64,000 nt of DNA from an uncultured Burkholderiales bacterium. Its GTDB lineage: Bacteria > Pseudomonadota > Gammaproteobacteria > Burkholderiales > Burkholderiaceae_C. The stretch is taken from contig CAIJQQ010000022.1 in NCBI GenBank assembly GCA_903822825.1, forward strand, positions 1 through 64,000, given 5' to 3'. Under the pieces are notes generated by a model. The model was not told the origin of the DNA, did not search any database, and worked only from the letters and a program-made list of their open reading frames with translations. A program made the translations under genes and the position numbers. Shown in pieces: positions 1 to 9,811 of the stretch. Position 1 is the stretch's first letter. Every line of letters starts with the position of its first letter.

Positions 1-767
1 CGCAGCAAAATCGGATCAAAATTGCCGGAACCACCACGTTGTGCGGGTGCATCGAAAGCCGACAGTTCGCCGCCCTCGAGTTGTGCAAACACAGCCAGTT
101 GTTCCACCAGGATCTTGGCCGAAGCGCGCACGGCGTCTTCCGCTGAGATGGCGCCGTTGGTTTCGATTTCAAGGACCAGCTTATCCAGGTCGGTACGCTG
201 TTCAACGCGTGCACTTTCCACGGTGTAGCTGACGCGCTGAACCGGAGAGAACGAAGCATCGAGAACAATGCGACCCAAAGCCTTGGTGGGCTCGTCTGCA
301 AAACGACGCATGTTGCCAGGCACATAGCCACGGCCTTTTTCAACCTTGATTTGCATATCCAACTTGCCGCCATGCGACAGGTTGGCAATGATGTGTTCAG
401 GGTTGATGATTTCGACATCGTGAGGGGTTTGGATGTCAGCGGCGGTGACAGCACCTTCGCCGTCTTTGCGAAGGCTCAAGGTCACTTCGTCGCGGTTGTG
501 GAGTTTGAACACCACGCCCTTGAGGTTCAGCAAGATGTTGACCACATCTTCTTGAACGCCATCGATGGACGAGTATTCGTGCACCACGCCAGCGATCGTC
601 ACTTCGGTTGCTGAATAGCCAACCATGGAAGACAGCAAAACGCGGCGCAGGGCATTGCCCAAGGTGTGGCCATAACCACGCTCGAAAGGCTCGAGTGTGA
701 CTTTGGCACGGTTGGGCGCCAGTTGTTCGACTTGGATGGCTTTGGGTTTCAGCAGATTGGTTTGCAT
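1..767 (-). CDS. rpoA: RNA polymerase alpha subunit, 3'-truncated by window edge
   Basis: Alpha subunit of RNA polymerase, the platform on which beta and beta-prime assemble. The 255 codons present start MQTNLLKPK, with the typical alpha-NTD stretch [17 protein letters not shown] near residue 32-48. They run through the whole N-terminal domain into the linker, ending at FDPILL, where the C-terminal domain begins; that DNA- and activator-binding domain lies outside the window. It is the distal gene of the alpha operon, 104 bp after rpsD. Identity is certain; only the 3' end is missing. Confidence 0.98.
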   Translation of the reverse strand, partial: MQTNLLKPKAIQVEQLAPNRAKVTLEPFERGYGHTLGNALRRVLLSSMVGYSATEVTIAGVVHEYSSIDGVQEDVVNILLNLKGVVFKLHNRDEVTLSLRKDGEGAVTAADIQTPHDVEIINPEHIIANLSHGGKLDMQIKVEKGRGYVPGNMRRFADEPTKALGRIVLDASFSPVQRVSYTVESARVEQRTDLDKLVLEIETNGAISAEDAVRASAKILVEQLAVFAQLEGGELSAFDAPAQRGGSGNFDPILL

Positions 768-871
768 TCAGACTTCCTGTCAATACCCCCGGCTCGTTAC
801 ACCGGTAAGGCTGATGAAGCACCCGGAGCCACCATGCAAGGCGACCCGGGAACGATTGAAACGACTCAGAA

Positions 872-1495
872 TTAACGCGAGTACAGTTCGACGATCAACG
901 ATTCGTTGATGTCGGCGCCAAATTCGTCACGGTCAGGAACCTTCTTGAAGGTGCCTTCGGCTTTGTCAGCATTGACCTCGATCCAAGCTGGGATGCCCAC
1001 TTGCGCAGACAATTGCAAAGCTTCAACCACGCGGTTTTGCTTCTTGGATTTGTCGCGAACAGCAATCACGTCACCGGCCTTGACCAAGTAAGACGGGATG
1101 TTGACCGATTGACCATTGACGGTGATGGCCTTGTGCGAGACCAACTGACGAGATTCAGCGCGTGTAGAGCCGAAACCCATGCGGTAAACCACGTTGTCCA
1201 AACGGCACTCGAGCAAAGCGAGCAGGTTAGAACCTGTATTGCCTTTGCGGCGATCGGCTTCAGCAAAATAACGGCGGAATTGCTTTTCCAGCACGCCATA
1301 CATGCGTTTGACTTTTTGCTTTTCGCGCAATTGCAGACCGTAGTCAGATGTGCGCTGACCAGACGTGCGGCCATGTTGGCCTGGCTTGGTGTCGAACTTC
1401 GACTTGTCCGCGATGGAGCGACGAGCGCTTTTCAGGAACAGGTCGGTGCCTTCACGGCGGGAGAGTTTGGCCTTGGGGCCGAGGTAGCGTGCCAC
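872..1495 (-). CDS. rpsD: 30S ribosomal protein S4
   Basis: Primary 16S rRNA-binding protein of the small subunit; in E. coli it is also the translational repressor of the alpha operon. The protein is 207 aa (E. coli 206), starts M(V)[15 protein letters not shown] and carries an S4 RNA-binding domain in its middle ([34 protein letters not shown]). I chose the GTG at 1495-1493 because AAAGGAAA lies just upstream and the alignment with S4 begins there; a longer in-frame reading to 1555 adds 20 residues foreign to the family. It lies between rpsK and rpoA, as usual. Confidence 0.97.
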   Translation of the reverse strand: MARYLGPKAKLSRREGTDLFLKSARRSIADKSKFDTKPGQHGRTSGQRTSDYGLQLREKQKVKRMYGVLEKQFRRYFAEADRRKGNTGSNLLALLECRLDNVVYRMGFGSTRAESRQLVSHKAITVNGQSVNIPSYLVKAGDVIAVRDKSKKQNRVVEALQLSAQVGIPAWIEVNADKAEGTFKKVPDRDEFGADINESLIVELYSR

Positions 1496-1585
1496 TGGAA
1501 TTTCCTTTGAATAACAACTGCCGCATTTTAAAAATGCGGGAGCCAGGCGATGCAAGCAAGGCCTGGCGGTGGGCTTGGTGAAGAA

Positions 1586-1990
1586 TTAAATGCGGCGTCG
1601 CTTTTGCGGGCGGCAACCGTTGTGCGGCACTGGCGTCACGTCCGAAATGGAAGTGATGCGGATGCCCAAGGCACCCAATGCACGCACAGAGGACTCACGG
1701 CCAGGGCCCGGACCTTTGATCTCGACGTCGAGATTCTTGATGCCTTGGTCCTGTGCAGCACGTCCTGCCACTTCGGAAGCAACCTGGGCTGCAAAGGGTG
1801 TCGACTTGCGTGAACCCTTGAAGCCTTGGCCACCCGAAGAAGCCCAAGACAAAGCGTTGCCTTGGCGATCGGTGATCGTGATGATGGTGTTGTTGAACGA
1901 AGCGTGGACGTGCGCAATGCCATCAGCAATGTTCTTGCGGACTTTTTTACGGACGCGCTGAGCTGCGCTGTTCGAAGGTGCTTTAGCCAT
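1586..1990 (-). CDS. rpsK: 30S ribosomal protein S11
   Basis: Component of the 30S platform near the mRNA exit. The 134 aa have a basic N terminus (residues 1-20), then the conserved core [17 protein letters not shown] and [17 protein letters not shown], and end with the basic tail [13 protein letters not shown]. Length and motifs match the family. It follows rpsM by 19 bp in the alpha operon order rpsM-rpsK-rpsD-rpoA, so it is very probably co-transcribed. Confidence 0.98.
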   Translation of the reverse strand: MAKAPSNSAAQRVRKKVRKNIADGIAHVHASFNNTIITITDRQGNALSWASSGGQGFKGSRKSTPFAAQVASEVAGRAAQDQGIKNLDVEIKGPGPGRESSVRALGALGIRITSISDVTPVPHNGCRPQKRRRI

Positions 1991-2009
1991 AATGTTTTTT
2001 CAATCCTGA

Positions 2010-2375
2010 TTATTTTTTCAGTCCTGACGCGCCTTTGCGCGGACCCTTGCGGGTGCGGGCATTGGTGCGTGTACGCTGACCACGCATGGGCAGACCGCGA
2101 CGATGACGGAAACCCCGGTAGCAACCGATGTCCATCAAACGCTTGATGTTCATGGTGGTTTCACGACGCAGGTCACCTTCAATGGTGAATTCAGCGATGT
2201 GATCGCGAATTTTTTCAAGGTCACCGTCAGTCAGATCTTTGATCTTCTTGGAATACGCAATGTCGCATGCCTCGCAGATTTTGCGAGCGCGGGTGCGACC
2301 AATACCGAAGATGGCAGTCAAGCCAATTTCAGTGTGTTTGTGCGGCGGAATGTTGATGCCAGCGATACGTGCCAT
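2010..2375 (-). CDS. rpsM: 30S ribosomal protein S13
   Basis: Protein of the 30S head that contacts the P-site tRNA and the 50S bridge. The 121 aa start [30 protein letters not shown] and include the S13 signature [26 protein letters not shown] (residues about 88-113), followed by a short basic tail. It is the first large gene of the alpha-type group, 24 bp after rpmJ. Confidence 0.98.
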   Translation of the reverse strand: MARIAGINIPPHKHTEIGLTAIFGIGRTRARKICEACDIAYSKKIKDLTDGDLEKIRDHIAEFTIEGDLRRETTMNIKRLMDIGCYRGFRHRRGLPMRGQRTRTNARTRKGPRKGASGLKK

Positions 2376-2399
2376 TTTCGTCCTCTAAAACTAATGCAA

Positions 2400-2513
2400 T
2401 CAGCCTTGACGCTGCTTGTGACGTGGATCTGTGCAGATCACGCGAACAACGCCTTTGCGCCGAATGATCTTGCAGTTGCGGCAAATTTTCTTGACCGAAG
2501 CCGAAACTCTCAT
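2400..2513 (-). CDS. rpmJ: 50S ribosomal protein L36, zinc-ribbon form
   Basis: A 37-residue protein read from the sequence, beginning [15 protein letters not shown] and ending [10 protein letters not shown]. It has the zinc-ribbon pattern C11-x2-C14-x12-C27-x4-H32, so it is the metal-binding (C+) form of L36. L36 sits in the 50S subunit near the peptidyl-transferase region. The gene lies between secY and rpsM, its normal place. The start is fixed by the conserved MRV beginning; GGAGAAAACC precedes the ATG. Confidence 0.96.
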   Translation of the reverse strand: MRVSASVKKICRNCKIIRRKGVVRVICTDPRHKQRQG

Positions 2514-2605
2514 GGTTTTCTCCTAAAACTCTTCGTTTAACCAAGCCCTGAGGTCTGGTTGGATGGTGTGCACCGCATGCAGCGCGGAAATTCTTTTCAA
2601 ATCGC

Positions 2606-3925
2606 TCAAGACTTGAAGCTTGCCCTCTTCAAAAGCGACTCATATTGTTGAGACATCAGGTAGTTTTGAACCTGCGCCATGAAGTCCATGGTGACGACCA
2701 CAATGATCATCAAAGATGTTCCGCCAAAATAAAACGGAACATTGTATTTCAATATCAGGAACTCAGGCAGCAAGCACACAAAAGTGATGTAAGCAGCACC
2801 AACCAAAGTCAATCTCAGCAAAATCTTGTCTATGTAGCGAGCAGTTTGGTCGCCAGGGCGAATCCCGGGAATGAACGCTCCGCTTTTCTTCAGGTTGTCC
2901 GCTGTTTCACGGCTGTTGAAAACCAAGGCCGTGTAGAAGAAGCAGAAGAAAATGATGGCTGCCGCGTAGAACATGACATAGATCGGCTGCCCTGGTGTCA
3001 AAGCTGAGGCTACATCTTTGAAAAACGCAACGACGGGGTTGCTGGTTTCACCCGAACTGAACCAGTTGATCACGGTTGCAGGCAACAAAATGATCGAAGA
3101 GGCAAAGATTGGGGGGATCACACCCGCCATGTTCAGCTTGAGGGGCAAGTGCGACGACTGACCGCCGTAAACCTTGTTACCCACCTGACGGCGTGCGTAG
3201 TTCACAAGAATTTTGCGTTGTCCACGTTCGACGAACACCACAAAGTAAGTCACAAGGACCACCAGTGCGAGAATGAAGATCGAAACCAAAGGTCCCATGG
3301 CACCCGTGCGAACCAGTTCGAACAAGCCGCCCATGGCATTGGGCAAACCGGCTGCAATACCCGCGAAGATCAGTATCGATATGCCATTGCCCAAACCACG
3401 CTCGGTGATCTGCTCACCCAACCACATCAGGAATATCGTGCCCGCCGTCAGGCTGACCACCGCGGTCATGCGAAAACCAAAGCCGGGGTGAATCACCAAA
3501 CCTGCAGAAGCTTCAAGCGCCATGGCGATGCCCAAAGACTGGAACAAAGCCAGTCCCAATGCACCGAAACGCGTGTACTGAGTGATCTTGCGACGGCCAG
3601 CTTCGCCTTCTTTTTTGAGTTGCTCGAAAGCGGGCAACACATACGTCAGCAACTGCATCACGATGGACGCAGAAATGTAAGGCATGATGCCCAACGCAAA
3701 CACGGTAAAGCGCGACAAAGCACCACCCGAGAACATGTTGAACAGGCTCAGAATGCCGCCTTGCTGGCCATTGAACAACTGCTTGAGCTGATCGGGATCG
3801 ATCCCGGGCACAGGGATGTGAGCCCCAGTGCGATAGACCACCAGCGCGAGCAACAAGAAGACCAGTCGGCGACTGAGGTCACCGTACTTGCCTGACTTGG
3901 CTGTTGAGTTAGTGCTGGTTGCCAC
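2606..3925 (-). CDS. secY: Protein translocase subunit SecY
   Basis: Channel-forming subunit of the SecYEG translocon in the inner membrane. The 439 aa show ten hydrophobic segments, starting with [24 protein letters not shown] (about residues 20-43). They also show SecY signatures: [21 protein letters not shown] in the plug/TM2 region and the cytoplasmic loop [19 protein letters not shown]. Length equals the E. coli protein (443). It follows rplO by 22 bp within the spc operon and precedes rpmJ. No infA gene follows it, unlike the order in some beta-proteobacteria. Confidence 0.98.
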   Translation of the reverse strand: MATSTNSTAKSGKYGDLSRRLVFLLLALVVYRTGAHIPVPGIDPDQLKQLFNGQQGGILSLFNMFSGGALSRFTVFALGIMPYISASIVMQLLTYVLPAFEQLKKEGEAGRRKITQYTRFGALGLALFQSLGIAMALEASAGLVIHPGFGFRMTAVVSLTAGTIFLMWLGEQITERGLGNGISILIFAGIAAGLPNAMGGLFELVRTGAMGPLVSIFILALVVLVTYFVVFVERGQRKILVNYARRQVGNKVYGGQSSHLPLKLNMAGVIPPIFASSIILLPATVINWFSSGETSNPVVAFFKDVASALTPGQPIYVMFYAAAIIFFCFFYTALVFNSRETADNLKKSGAFIPGIRPGDQTARYIDKILLRLTLVGAAYITFVCLLPEFLILKYNVPFYFGGTSLMIIVVVTMDFMAQVQNYLMSQQYESLLKRASFKS

Positions 3926-3947
3926 GGACTTGCTCTTTCACCAACAT

Positions 3948-4379
3948 TCAGGCCACGGAGCCGCCAGCTGCTTCGATGGCAGCTTTAGCCCCAGCGGTCG
4001 CGCCAATGCCCGTCAATTTGACAGCTTTGGAAATCTCACCGGTGTGAATGACCTTGACCACTTTAGCGATTTGGGACACGAGGCCCGCTTGTTTGAGCGT
4101 CAACACATCGACTTCGGCCAAGCCCAGTTCAGTCAGGTTGGACAACGTGATTTCTGCGTTGTACTTCAGCAGATGTGACTTGAAGCCGCGCTTAGGCAAA
4201 CGACGCTGCAAAGGCATTTGACCGCCTTCGAAGCCCACTTTGTGGTAGCCACCCGAACGGGATTTTTGACCTTTGTGTCCACGACCAGCGGTTTTACCCA
4301 GACCCGATCCGATACCACGGCCAACACGGCGCGCAGCGTGCTTGGAGCCGGCTGCAGGTTTGATGCTATTGAGTTCCAT
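3948..4379 (-). CDS. rplO: 50S ribosomal protein L15
   Basis: Late-assembly 50S protein binding 23S rRNA. The 143 aa start [29 protein letters not shown] and continue with the glycine-rich L15 signature [13 protein letters not shown] (about residues 35-47). Two ATGs are adjacent (4382 and 4379). The second is preferred because GAGAGG sits six bases before it and MELN matches the family N terminus. It lies 10 bp after rpmD and 22 bp before secY. Confidence 0.96.
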   Translation of the reverse strand: MELNSIKPAAGSKHAARRVGRGIGSGLGKTAGRGHKGQKSRSGGYHKVGFEGGQMPLQRRLPKRGFKSHLLKYNAEITLSNLTELGLAEVDVLTLKQAGLVSQIAKVVKVIHTGEISKAVKLTGIGATAGAKAAIEAAGGSVA

Positions 4380-4389
4380 CATCGGCCTC

Positions 4390-4572
4390 TCAGAGAACTT
4401 TGACCAAGTAGGCGATCTTGTTGATCATGCCGCGCACTGAAGGGGTGTCCTGCAGTTCGCTGACGCTGTTGAGCTTGCGCAGACCCAATCCGCGAACGGT
4501 GTCGCGGTGTGATTGCTTGCAACCGATGGGGCTGCGAACCAGCTGGATTTTTACAGTGATTTGTGTAGACAT
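4390..4572 (-). CDS. rpmD: 50S ribosomal protein L30
   Basis: A 60-residue 50S protein (E. coli 59) with the L30 fold. It begins [17 protein letters not shown] and contains the characteristic [16 protein letters not shown] (about residues 22-37) and [11 protein letters not shown] at the C terminus. It sits between rpsE (14 bp) and rplO (10 bp), the standard spc-operon position. Confidence 0.97.
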   Translation of the reverse strand: MSTQITVKIQLVRSPIGCKQSHRDTVRGLGLRKLNSVSELQDTPSVRGMINKIAYLVKVL

Positions 4573-4586
4573 GTTGTGTCTCCAGT

Positions 4587-5105
4587 TCAGGCGAAGATTT
4601 CTTCGACCGACTTGCCACGCTTGGCTGCCACTTCCGAGGCAGTTGTGCAGTTGGCCAGTGCGTCCAAAGTGGCGCGAACCATGTTGTAAGGGTTAGACGA
4701 ACCATGGCTCTTGGCCACGATGTCGGTGATACCAACCACTTCGAAGACCGCACGCATGGGTCCGCCAGCAATGATGCCGGTACCTTTGGGTGCCGGAGCC
4801 ATCATCACATGGGCGGCGCCGTGGTGTCCCATCACAGTGTGATGGATCGTGCCGTTCTTGAGGGCAACCTTCTTCAGGTTGCGACGGGCTTCTTCCATGG
4901 CCTTTTGCACAGCTGCCGGCACTTCTTTCGACTTGCCTTTACCCATGCCAATGCGACCATCGCCGTCACCCACCACAGTCAACGCTGCGAAACCCAAGAT
5001 ACGGCCGCCTTTGACCACCTTGGTAACGCGGTTGACCGCAATCATTTTTTCGCGAAGACCGTCTTCTGGACCGTCACCTTGCGTTTTTGCTTGAAATTTA
5101 GCCAT
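4587..5105 (-). CDS. rpsE: 30S ribosomal protein S5
   Basis: 30S protein important for translational fidelity and the mRNA-entry helicase. The 172 aa contain the S5 N-terminal double-stranded-RNA-binding domain with signature [20 protein letters not shown] (about residues 30-49), followed by the C-terminal domain with [22 protein letters not shown]. Length fits the family (167 in E. coli). It lies 17 bp after rplR and 14 bp before rpmD. Confidence 0.98.
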   Translation of the reverse strand: MAKFQAKTQGDGPEDGLREKMIAVNRVTKVVKGGRILGFAALTVVGDGDGRIGMGKGKSKEVPAAVQKAMEEARRNLKKVALKNGTIHHTVMGHHGAAHVMMAPAPKGTGIIAGGPMRAVFEVVGITDIVAKSHGSSNPYNMVRATLDALANCTTASEVAAKRGKSVEEIFA

Positions 5106-5122
5106 TTGAAATTCCGATCCGA

Positions 5123-5488
5123 TTAGAACTGCAGGCCAGCTTCACGGGCCGCGTCGGCCAAAGCCTTGACGCGACCGTGGTAAGCGAAACCAGCACGGTC
5201 AAATGCAACCTTCTCTACACCAGCAGCTTTCGCCTTCTCAGCAATGCGCTTGCCAATCAGTTGAGCGGCAGTGGCGTTGCCACCTTTGCCCGATGCACCC
5301 AGCTCTTTGCGAACGTCGGCTTCCGCGGTGGAGGCACTGGCCAACACTTTGGTGCCACAACCAGAAATCACGCTGGCATAAATATGCAAATTGGTGCGAT
5401 TGACGCTCAAGCGCGCCACGCCTTGCTGGGCAATGCGGATGCGTGTTTGGCGTGCACGACGGAGACGCTGCTCTTTCTTGGTCAACAT
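5123..5488 (-). CDS. rplR: 50S ribosomal protein L18
   Basis: One of the three 5S rRNA-binding proteins (with L5 and L25) of the central protuberance. The 121 aa start [19 protein letters not shown], a basic tail, then the L18 core [16 protein letters not shown] and the C-terminal [26 protein letters not shown]. It follows rplF by 11 bp. Confidence 0.98.
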   Translation of the reverse strand: MLTKKEQRLRRARQTRIRIAQQGVARLSVNRTNLHIYASVISGCGTKVLASASTAEADVRKELGASGKGGNATAAQLIGKRIAEKAKAAGVEKVAFDRAGFAYHGRVKALADAAREAGLQF

Positions 5489-5499
5489 GATGCAGCTCC

Positions 5500-6033
5500 T
5501 TATTTCTTCTTAGTCTCTTTGATCGTGATCTTCTCATCCGAATAACGGATGCCTTTGCCTTTGTAAGGCTCGGGAGGACGAACAGCACGGATCTCAGCAG
5601 CAATTTGGCCAACACGTTGGCGGTCAGCACCCTTGATCACGATCTCAGTCGCGGTTGGGGTTGCCACCGTGATGCCCGCAGGCATGTCGATGTTGACAGG
5701 GTGCGAATAACCAACGGCCAGGTTCAGCTTGGCACCCGCCGCTGCGGCTTTGTAGCCCACACCGATCAAGTTCAGCTTCTTCTCGAAACCCTTGGTCACG
5801 CCGGTCACCATGTTGTTCACCAGCTGACGCATGGTTCCGCTCATGGCATTGGCTTCGCGTGAATCATTGGCCGGGGCAAAACTCAGCTTGCCGCCGTCGT
5901 TGGTCACAGTCACCAGCATGTTGGCGGAGATGGTCAATTGACCACCCGTGCCTTTCACGCTGATTTGGTCTTGTTTGATGGACACATCCACGCCAGCGGG
6001 GATGGTCACAGGCATTTTTCCTACTCGGGACAT
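5500..6033 (-). CDS. rplF: 50S ribosomal protein L6
   Basis: 50S protein near the sarcin-ricin loop. The protein is 177 aa as in E. coli, starting [17 protein letters not shown]. It has the duplicated L6 fold and the C-terminal signature [25 protein letters not shown] chose the start at 6033-6031 because the L6 alignment begins with MSR and an AAGGGAGAA ribosome-binding site precedes it; a 16-residue upstream extension has no family support. It is 13 bp downstream of rpsH. Confidence 0.97.
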   Translation of the reverse strand: MSRVGKMPVTIPAGVDVSIKQDQISVKGTGGQLTISANMLVTVTNDGGKLSFAPANDSREANAMSGTMRQLVNNMVTGVTKGFEKKLNLIGVGYKAAAAGAKLNLAVGYSHPVNIDMPAGITVATPTATEIVIKGADRQRVGQIAAEIRAVRPPEPYKGKGIRYSDEKITIKETKKK

Positions 6034-6046
6034 TCTTATTCTCCCT

Positions 6047-6442
6047 TTAAGCGACGTAGCACAGTACTTCGCCGCCGACACCGGCTGCGCGCGCTTTGCG
6101 GTCGGTCATCACGCCTTTGGGCGTGGTGACGATGGCAACACCCAGGCCGTTTTGGACCTGAGGAATGGCACCGCAGCCTTTGTACACGCGCAGGCCAGGG
6201 CGGCTCACGCGCTCGATACGCTCGATGACCGGACGGCCTGCGTAGTACTTCAGCGCGATTTCCAGCTCGGACTTGCCGTCGTTGGATTTGACTTGGAAGC
6301 CATCAATGTAGCCTTCATCCTTGAGCACTTGGGCGATGGCCACCTTCACTTTGGAAGAGGGCACCGACACGCTGGTCTTGGCGACCATCTGTGCGTTGCG
6401 GATGCGGGTCAACAGATCGGCAATGGGATCACTCATGCTCAT
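6047..6442 (-). CDS. rpsH: 30S ribosomal protein S8
   Basis: Primary 16S rRNA-binding protein of the platform; in E. coli it represses translation of the spc operon at rplE. The 131 aa start [18 protein letters not shown] and end with the S8 signature [33 protein letters not shown]. It is 19 bp after rpsN and 13 bp before rplF. Confidence 0.98.
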   Translation of the reverse strand: MSMSDPIADLLTRIRNAQMVAKTSVSVPSSKVKVAIAQVLKDEGYIDGFQVKSNDGKSELEIALKYYAGRPVIERIERVSRPGLRVYKGCGAIPQVQNGLGVAIVTTPKGVMTDRKARAAGVGGEVLCYVA

Positions 6443-6461
6443 GTCGTATCTCTCCTGCCGA

Positions 6462-6767
6462 TTACCAGCTGGCCTTGGTCACGCCCGGAATGTTGCCTTG
6501 GAAGGCAAGTTCACGGATCTTGGCGCGGCCCAGACCAAATTGACGGAATGTTCCACGTGGGCGACCGGTGATTTCACAACGGTTGCGTTGGCGTGTGGGG
6601 TTGGCGTTGCGTGGAAGCTTTTGCAGACCCAGACGGGCTTGTGCGCGTTCTTCATCGCTGCGCTTGAAATCGTTGGCAACGGCTTTCAGTTCCGCGTATT
6701 TTTTCGCGTACTTGGCTGCCAGTTTTTCACGCTTGAGCTCACGCTCGATCAAAGCTACTTTAGCCAC
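6462..6767 (-). CDS. rpsN: 30S ribosomal protein S14, long zinc-free form
   Basis: 30S head protein. The 101 aa are the long form, like E. coli, with a single cysteine ([13 protein letters not shown]) and therefore no zinc ribbon. The start is a GTG at 6767-6765 with GAGGTG five bases upstream, and it gives the expected beginning M(V)[21 protein letters not shown] longer reading to 6821 would run into rplE and has no family match. It is 8 bp after rplE. Confidence 0.96.
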   Translation of the reverse strand: MAKVALIERELKREKLAAKYAKKYAELKAVANDFKRSDEERAQARLGLQKLPRNANPTRQRNRCEITGRPRGTFRQFGLGRAKIRELAFQGNIPGVTKASW

Positions 6768-6775
6768 GTGACACC

Positions 6776-7315
6776 TCAGTTCTTGAAGGGGAAGCGGAAA
6801 GCTGCCAAGAGTGCTTTGCACTCTTCGTCAGACTTGGCCGTTGTGGTGATGCTGATATTCAGGCCGCGCAAAGCGTCAACTTTGTCGTACTCAATTTCAG
6901 GGAAGATGATCTGCTCTTTCACGCCGATGTTGTAGTTGCCACGGCCATCAAAAGCGCGACCAGAAATACCACGGAAGTCACGAACGCGGGGCAGAGCCAC
7001 GGTCACGAAACGGTCCAGGAATTCGTACATCTGCACGCCCCGCAAAGTCACCATGCAACCAATCGGCTGCTGCTCACGGATCTTGAAACCCGCGATGGCT
7101 TTTTTCGCCTTGGTCACCACAGGCTTTTGTCCTGCAATTTTGCTCAGATCGCCCACAGCGCTGTCCATGACTTTTTTATCGGCCACAGCCTCACTCACAC
7201 CCATGTTCAGGGTGATCTTGGTGATGCGGGGAACCTGCATGGGCGACTTGTAGCCGAATTTGGCCGTCAGCTCAGGGGCGACTTTGTCGCGGTAGAGTTC
7301 TTGAAAACGTGCCAT
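6776..7315 (-). CDS. rplE: 50S ribosomal protein L5
   Basis: 5S rRNA-binding protein of the central protuberance that contacts the P-site tRNA. The 179 aa match the family length. They begin [22 protein letters not shown] and contain the L5 signature [20 protein letters not shown] (about residues 29-48) and [16 protein letters not shown]. It is 2 bp after rplX, implying translational coupling. Confidence 0.98.
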   Translation of the reverse strand: MARFQELYRDKVAPELTAKFGYKSPMQVPRITKITLNMGVSEAVADKKVMDSAVGDLSKIAGQKPVVTKAKKAIAGFKIREQQPIGCMVTLRGVQMYEFLDRFVTVALPRVRDFRGISGRAFDGRGNYNIGVKEQIIFPEIEYDKVDALRGLNISITTTAKSDEECKALLAAFRFPFKN

Positions 7316-7317
7316 CT

Positions 7318-7638
7318 TTATGCCACCTTGATTTCTTCGCCGCTGGACTTGTACACGCGCACACGCTTGCCGTCAGCCAGTTGCTTGATGCCCACGCGAT
7401 CAGCCTTGCCTGATGCAGCGTTGAAAACCGCCACATTGGATTGGTGAATCGGCATGGCCTTTTCGATGATGCCGCCGTTCGTGCCCTTCATAGGGTTTGG
7501 CTTGGCGTGTTTTTTGACGATGTTGATACCGTCAATCACCACATGCGAGTCACTGGCACGCGACGACACTTTGCCGCGCTTGCCCTTGTCACGACCGGTG
7601 ATCACGATGACTTCGTCGCCTTTTACGATCTTGTTCAT
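7318..7638 (-). CDS. rplX: 50S ribosomal protein L24
   Basis: Assembly-initiator protein of the 50S subunit near the exit tunnel. The 106 aa begin [24 protein letters not shown], the KOW motif typical of L24, followed by [13 protein letters not shown]. It sits between rplN (11 bp) and rplE (2 bp), the conserved order. Confidence 0.98.
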   Translation of the reverse strand: MNKIVKGDEVIVITGRDKGKRGKVSSRASDSHVVIDGINIVKKHAKPNPMKGTNGGIIEKAMPIHQSNVAVFNAASGKADRVGIKQLADGKRVRVYKSSGEEIKVA

Positions 7639-7649
7639 GGCGCGTCCTC

Positions 7650-8018
7650 TTAGAGCACTTCAGGAGCCAAAGACACGATCTTCATGAACTTCTCGGTACG
7701 CAGTTCACGCGTGACCGGGCCGAAGATGCGGGTGCCAATAGGCTCCAACTTGGCGTTCAGCAGCACTGCTGCATTGCCGTCGAATTTGATGAGTGAGCCA
7801 TCGCCACGGCGAATGCCCTTGGCAGTGCGAACCACCACAGCACTGTAAATCTCGCCTTTTTTGACGCGACCACGTGGAGCGGCTTCTTTGATGCTCACTT
7901 TGATGATGTCGCCCACACTGGCGTAGCGACGCTTGGACCCGCCGAGCACCTTGATGCACAGCACGGACTTGGCGCCGGTGTTGTCGGCAACATCCAACCG
8001 AGATTCTGTCTGGATCAT
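7650..8018 (-). CDS. rplN: 50S ribosomal protein L14
   Basis: 50S protein at the subunit interface. The protein is 122 aa, exactly the family length, starting [27 protein letters not shown] and containing [18 protein letters not shown]. The ATG at 8018-8016 was chosen because L14 proteins begin MIQ; an upstream in-frame extension of 14 residues is not conserved. It is the first gene of the spc-type operon here. Upstream lies glpD rather than rpsQ, so a promoter in the 209-bp gap is expected. Confidence 0.97.
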   Translation of the reverse strand: MIQTESRLDVADNTGAKSVLCIKVLGGSKRRYASVGDIIKVSIKEAAPRGRVKKGEIYSAVVVRTAKGIRRGDGSLIKFDGNAAVLLNAKLEPIGTRIFGPVTRELRTEKFMKIVSLAPEVL

Positions 8019-8159
8019 TTCAATATTCCCAACTTGTATTCCCCGAGCCACCAAAGGCAACCGAAGGAATCAGTCTTGGACCCGTCATTCGTACCGCAAA
8101 CCACTTGCAGCACTTCAGATTGGGCAGATAACCACGCTTTTTGAAAAGCGAAGCCCTCT

Positions 8160-8188
8160 ATTGTGGCAGAAAAAAAGGGAGGGAGCAA
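8160..8188 (-). promoter_or_regulatory. Candidate sigma-70 promoter for the spc operon
   Basis: On the minus strand TTGCTC (8188-8183) and CACAAT (8165-8160) are separated by exactly 17 bp, and this is the only long gap ahead of rplN. The hexamers match consensus 4/6 and 4/6. The start would fall near 8152, giving a leader of about 135 nt. This is pattern-based only. Confidence 0.4.
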
Positions 8189-8195
8189 TGCCTTC

Positions 8196-8219
8196 GCTGA
8201 TTTTTTTACTGAAATCAGC
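8196..8219 (-). terminator. Short hairpin after glpD, possible weak terminator
   Basis: GCTGATTT and AAATCAGC form a perfect 8-bp stem with an 8-nt loop, starting 9 bp after the glpD stop. No U-run follows directly on the minus strand, although CCCTCCC plus seven T follows about 10 nt later. It may slow readthrough of glpKD into the ribosomal operon; evidence is weak. Confidence 0.3.
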
Positions 8220-8227
8220 CAAAAAAC

Positions 8228-9811
8228 TCACGGGCATTGGGCGTATCGATCGGTCAAAGCCTCGAATTCAGCAAGTTGGGGGGGCACTCCTGTCTCTTCA
8301 AACAGCACCTCAGCCACCCTGGGCGCCCATTGGCTGGCCAAGCGGGCGTCCAGCATCAACAGACGCGATCTTCTTGACAGCACATCTTCCACTGTTCTTG
8401 CATATTCATACCGAGCGGCAAAACGCACCATGGCCTCGTTCAAACCGGGCAACCACGCGCTGTCACCACCGGGCATGCTTTGCACAAAGGACGCTTCGGT
8501 GCCGTAGCCGTGCCATCCAGGCTCGGCTGACAGACCCAAGTGCTTGACCGCTTCCTGCGGCGAACCCACCAGTGGCAACCATGGCGCAGGGTGAGCCGCC
8601 AGCTCTGGCAACAAACCCGCTGCCACGCCCGTTTTGAGTACATCGGTCGCCATGGCGCGAAAAGTCGTCCACTTGCCCCCCGTCACGGTCAGCAATCCGG
8701 ACTCGGAAATGTCTATCCGGTGCTCGCGGCTGACGCGGCTGGTGCCACCGCTATGCTGGGCATTGTTCACGAGCGGGCGCAGGCCCGCCCACACGCTTCG
8801 CACGTCGGATCGGGAGGGTTTGCGGGTTAAATAATGCCCCGACTCTTGCAGGATCTGGTCCACCTCTTCTTTGAGGGGGAAGGGTTCCAGCAGCTTTTCG
8901 ACTCTGGGTGTGTCCGTCGTGCCGAGCAACACCTTGCCCAGCCAAGGCACCGCAAACAACACCCGCCCGTCACGGGTGGACGGCACCAGCAAAGCACTTT
9001 CGCCGGGCCAAAATGACCGATCCACCACCAGATGGATGCCCTGACTGGGGCGCACCAAAGGGGCCACCGTTTGGCCTTTGGCCTTCGCATCCATGCCACG
9101 CAAGCCATCGACCCAAACCCCGGTGGCGTTCACCACGCAACGGGCCCGCACATCAAAATCACGCCCGGTCTCTGCGTCGCGGGCGTGAACCCCAGCGACC
9201 CGCCCCTCTGAGTCGATCAAGCCCGTCACAGGCACGTGGTTGATGGCCAGCGCGCCGTGCATGGCGGCGGTTCGAACCAGGGCCAGCGCCATGCGGGCAT
9301 CGTCAAATTGTCCATCCCAATACTGCACACCACCGCGCAAGCCTTCAGCCTGAACGCCCGGTGCCGCATGCAAGGTGGCGTTTCGGCTCAAAAACCGGGT
9401 GCCCCCCAGGCTGGCACTTCCGGCCAACAAGTCGTACACCTTGAGGCCCGCACCATAAAAAGCCTGCTCACCCCAGCGGTAGGCCGGCATCACAAAAGAC
9501 AAAGGCCGCGCAATGTGCGGCGCTGCGTCAAGCACAGCGCGGCGTTCGTGCAGCGCTTCGAAGACCAATGGCAAATGCCCCTGAGCCAGATAACGCACGC
9601 CGCCATGCAGCAACTTGGTCGAACGCGACGATGTGCCTTGCGCAAAGTCATGCGCGTCCAGCAGCACCACGCTCAAGCCCAAACGGGCCGCCTGCAAGGC
9701 CACACCCAGCCCAGAAGCGCCGCCGCCCACCACGGCCAAGTCCCACACGCGTGGCTCTGCCAGTCGGGCCAGCAAGTCTGCCCTGATCGTGGGCAAGGGA
9801 ATCGCCGTCAC
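8228..9811 (-). CDS. glpD: Glycerol-3-phosphate dehydrogenase, respiratory (FAD)
   Basis: Membrane-associated flavoenzyme oxidising sn-glycerol 3-phosphate to dihydroxyacetone phosphate and passing electrons to quinone. The 527 aa carry the FAD-binding GGGASG motif at residues 29-34 and the GlpD signature [17 protein letters not shown] shortly after. The region [18 protein letters not shown] occurs in the C-terminal half. The start is the GTG at 9811-9809, which overlaps the glpK stop as GTGA; reading further upstream would run deep into glpK. glpK and glpD therefore form a translationally coupled glycerol operon. No glpF or glpR gene is visible. Confidence 0.93.
   Translation of the reverse strand: MTAIPLPTIRADLLARLAEPRVWDLAVVGGGASGLGVALQAARLGLSVVLLDAHDFAQGTSSRSTKLLHGGVRYLAQGHLPLVFEALHERRAVLDAAPHIARPLSFVMPAYRWGEQAFYGAGLKVYDLLAGSASLGGTRFLSRNATLHAAPGVQAEGLRGGVQYWDGQFDDARMALALVRTAAMHGALAINHVPVTGLIDSEGRVAGVHARDAETGRDFDVRARCVVNATGVWVDGLRGMDAKAKGQTVAPLVRPSQGIHLVVDRSFWPGESALLVPSTRDGRVLFAVPWLGKVLLGTTDTPRVEKLLEPFPLKEEVDQILQESGHYLTRKPSRSDVRSVWAGLRPLVNNAQHSGGTSRVSREHRIDISESGLLTVTGGKWTTFRAMATDVLKTGVAAGLLPELAAHPAPWLPLVGSPQEAVKHLGLSAEPGWHGYGTEASFVQSMPGGDSAWLPGLNEAMVRFAARYEYARTVEDVLSRRSRLLMLDARLASQWAPRVAEVLFEETGVPPQLAEFEALTDRYAQCP

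Noticed and set aside
2514-2605. Possible infA between secY and rpmJ
   Set aside because: The gap is only 92 bp and no frame gives the IF-1 sequence (needs about 72 codons).
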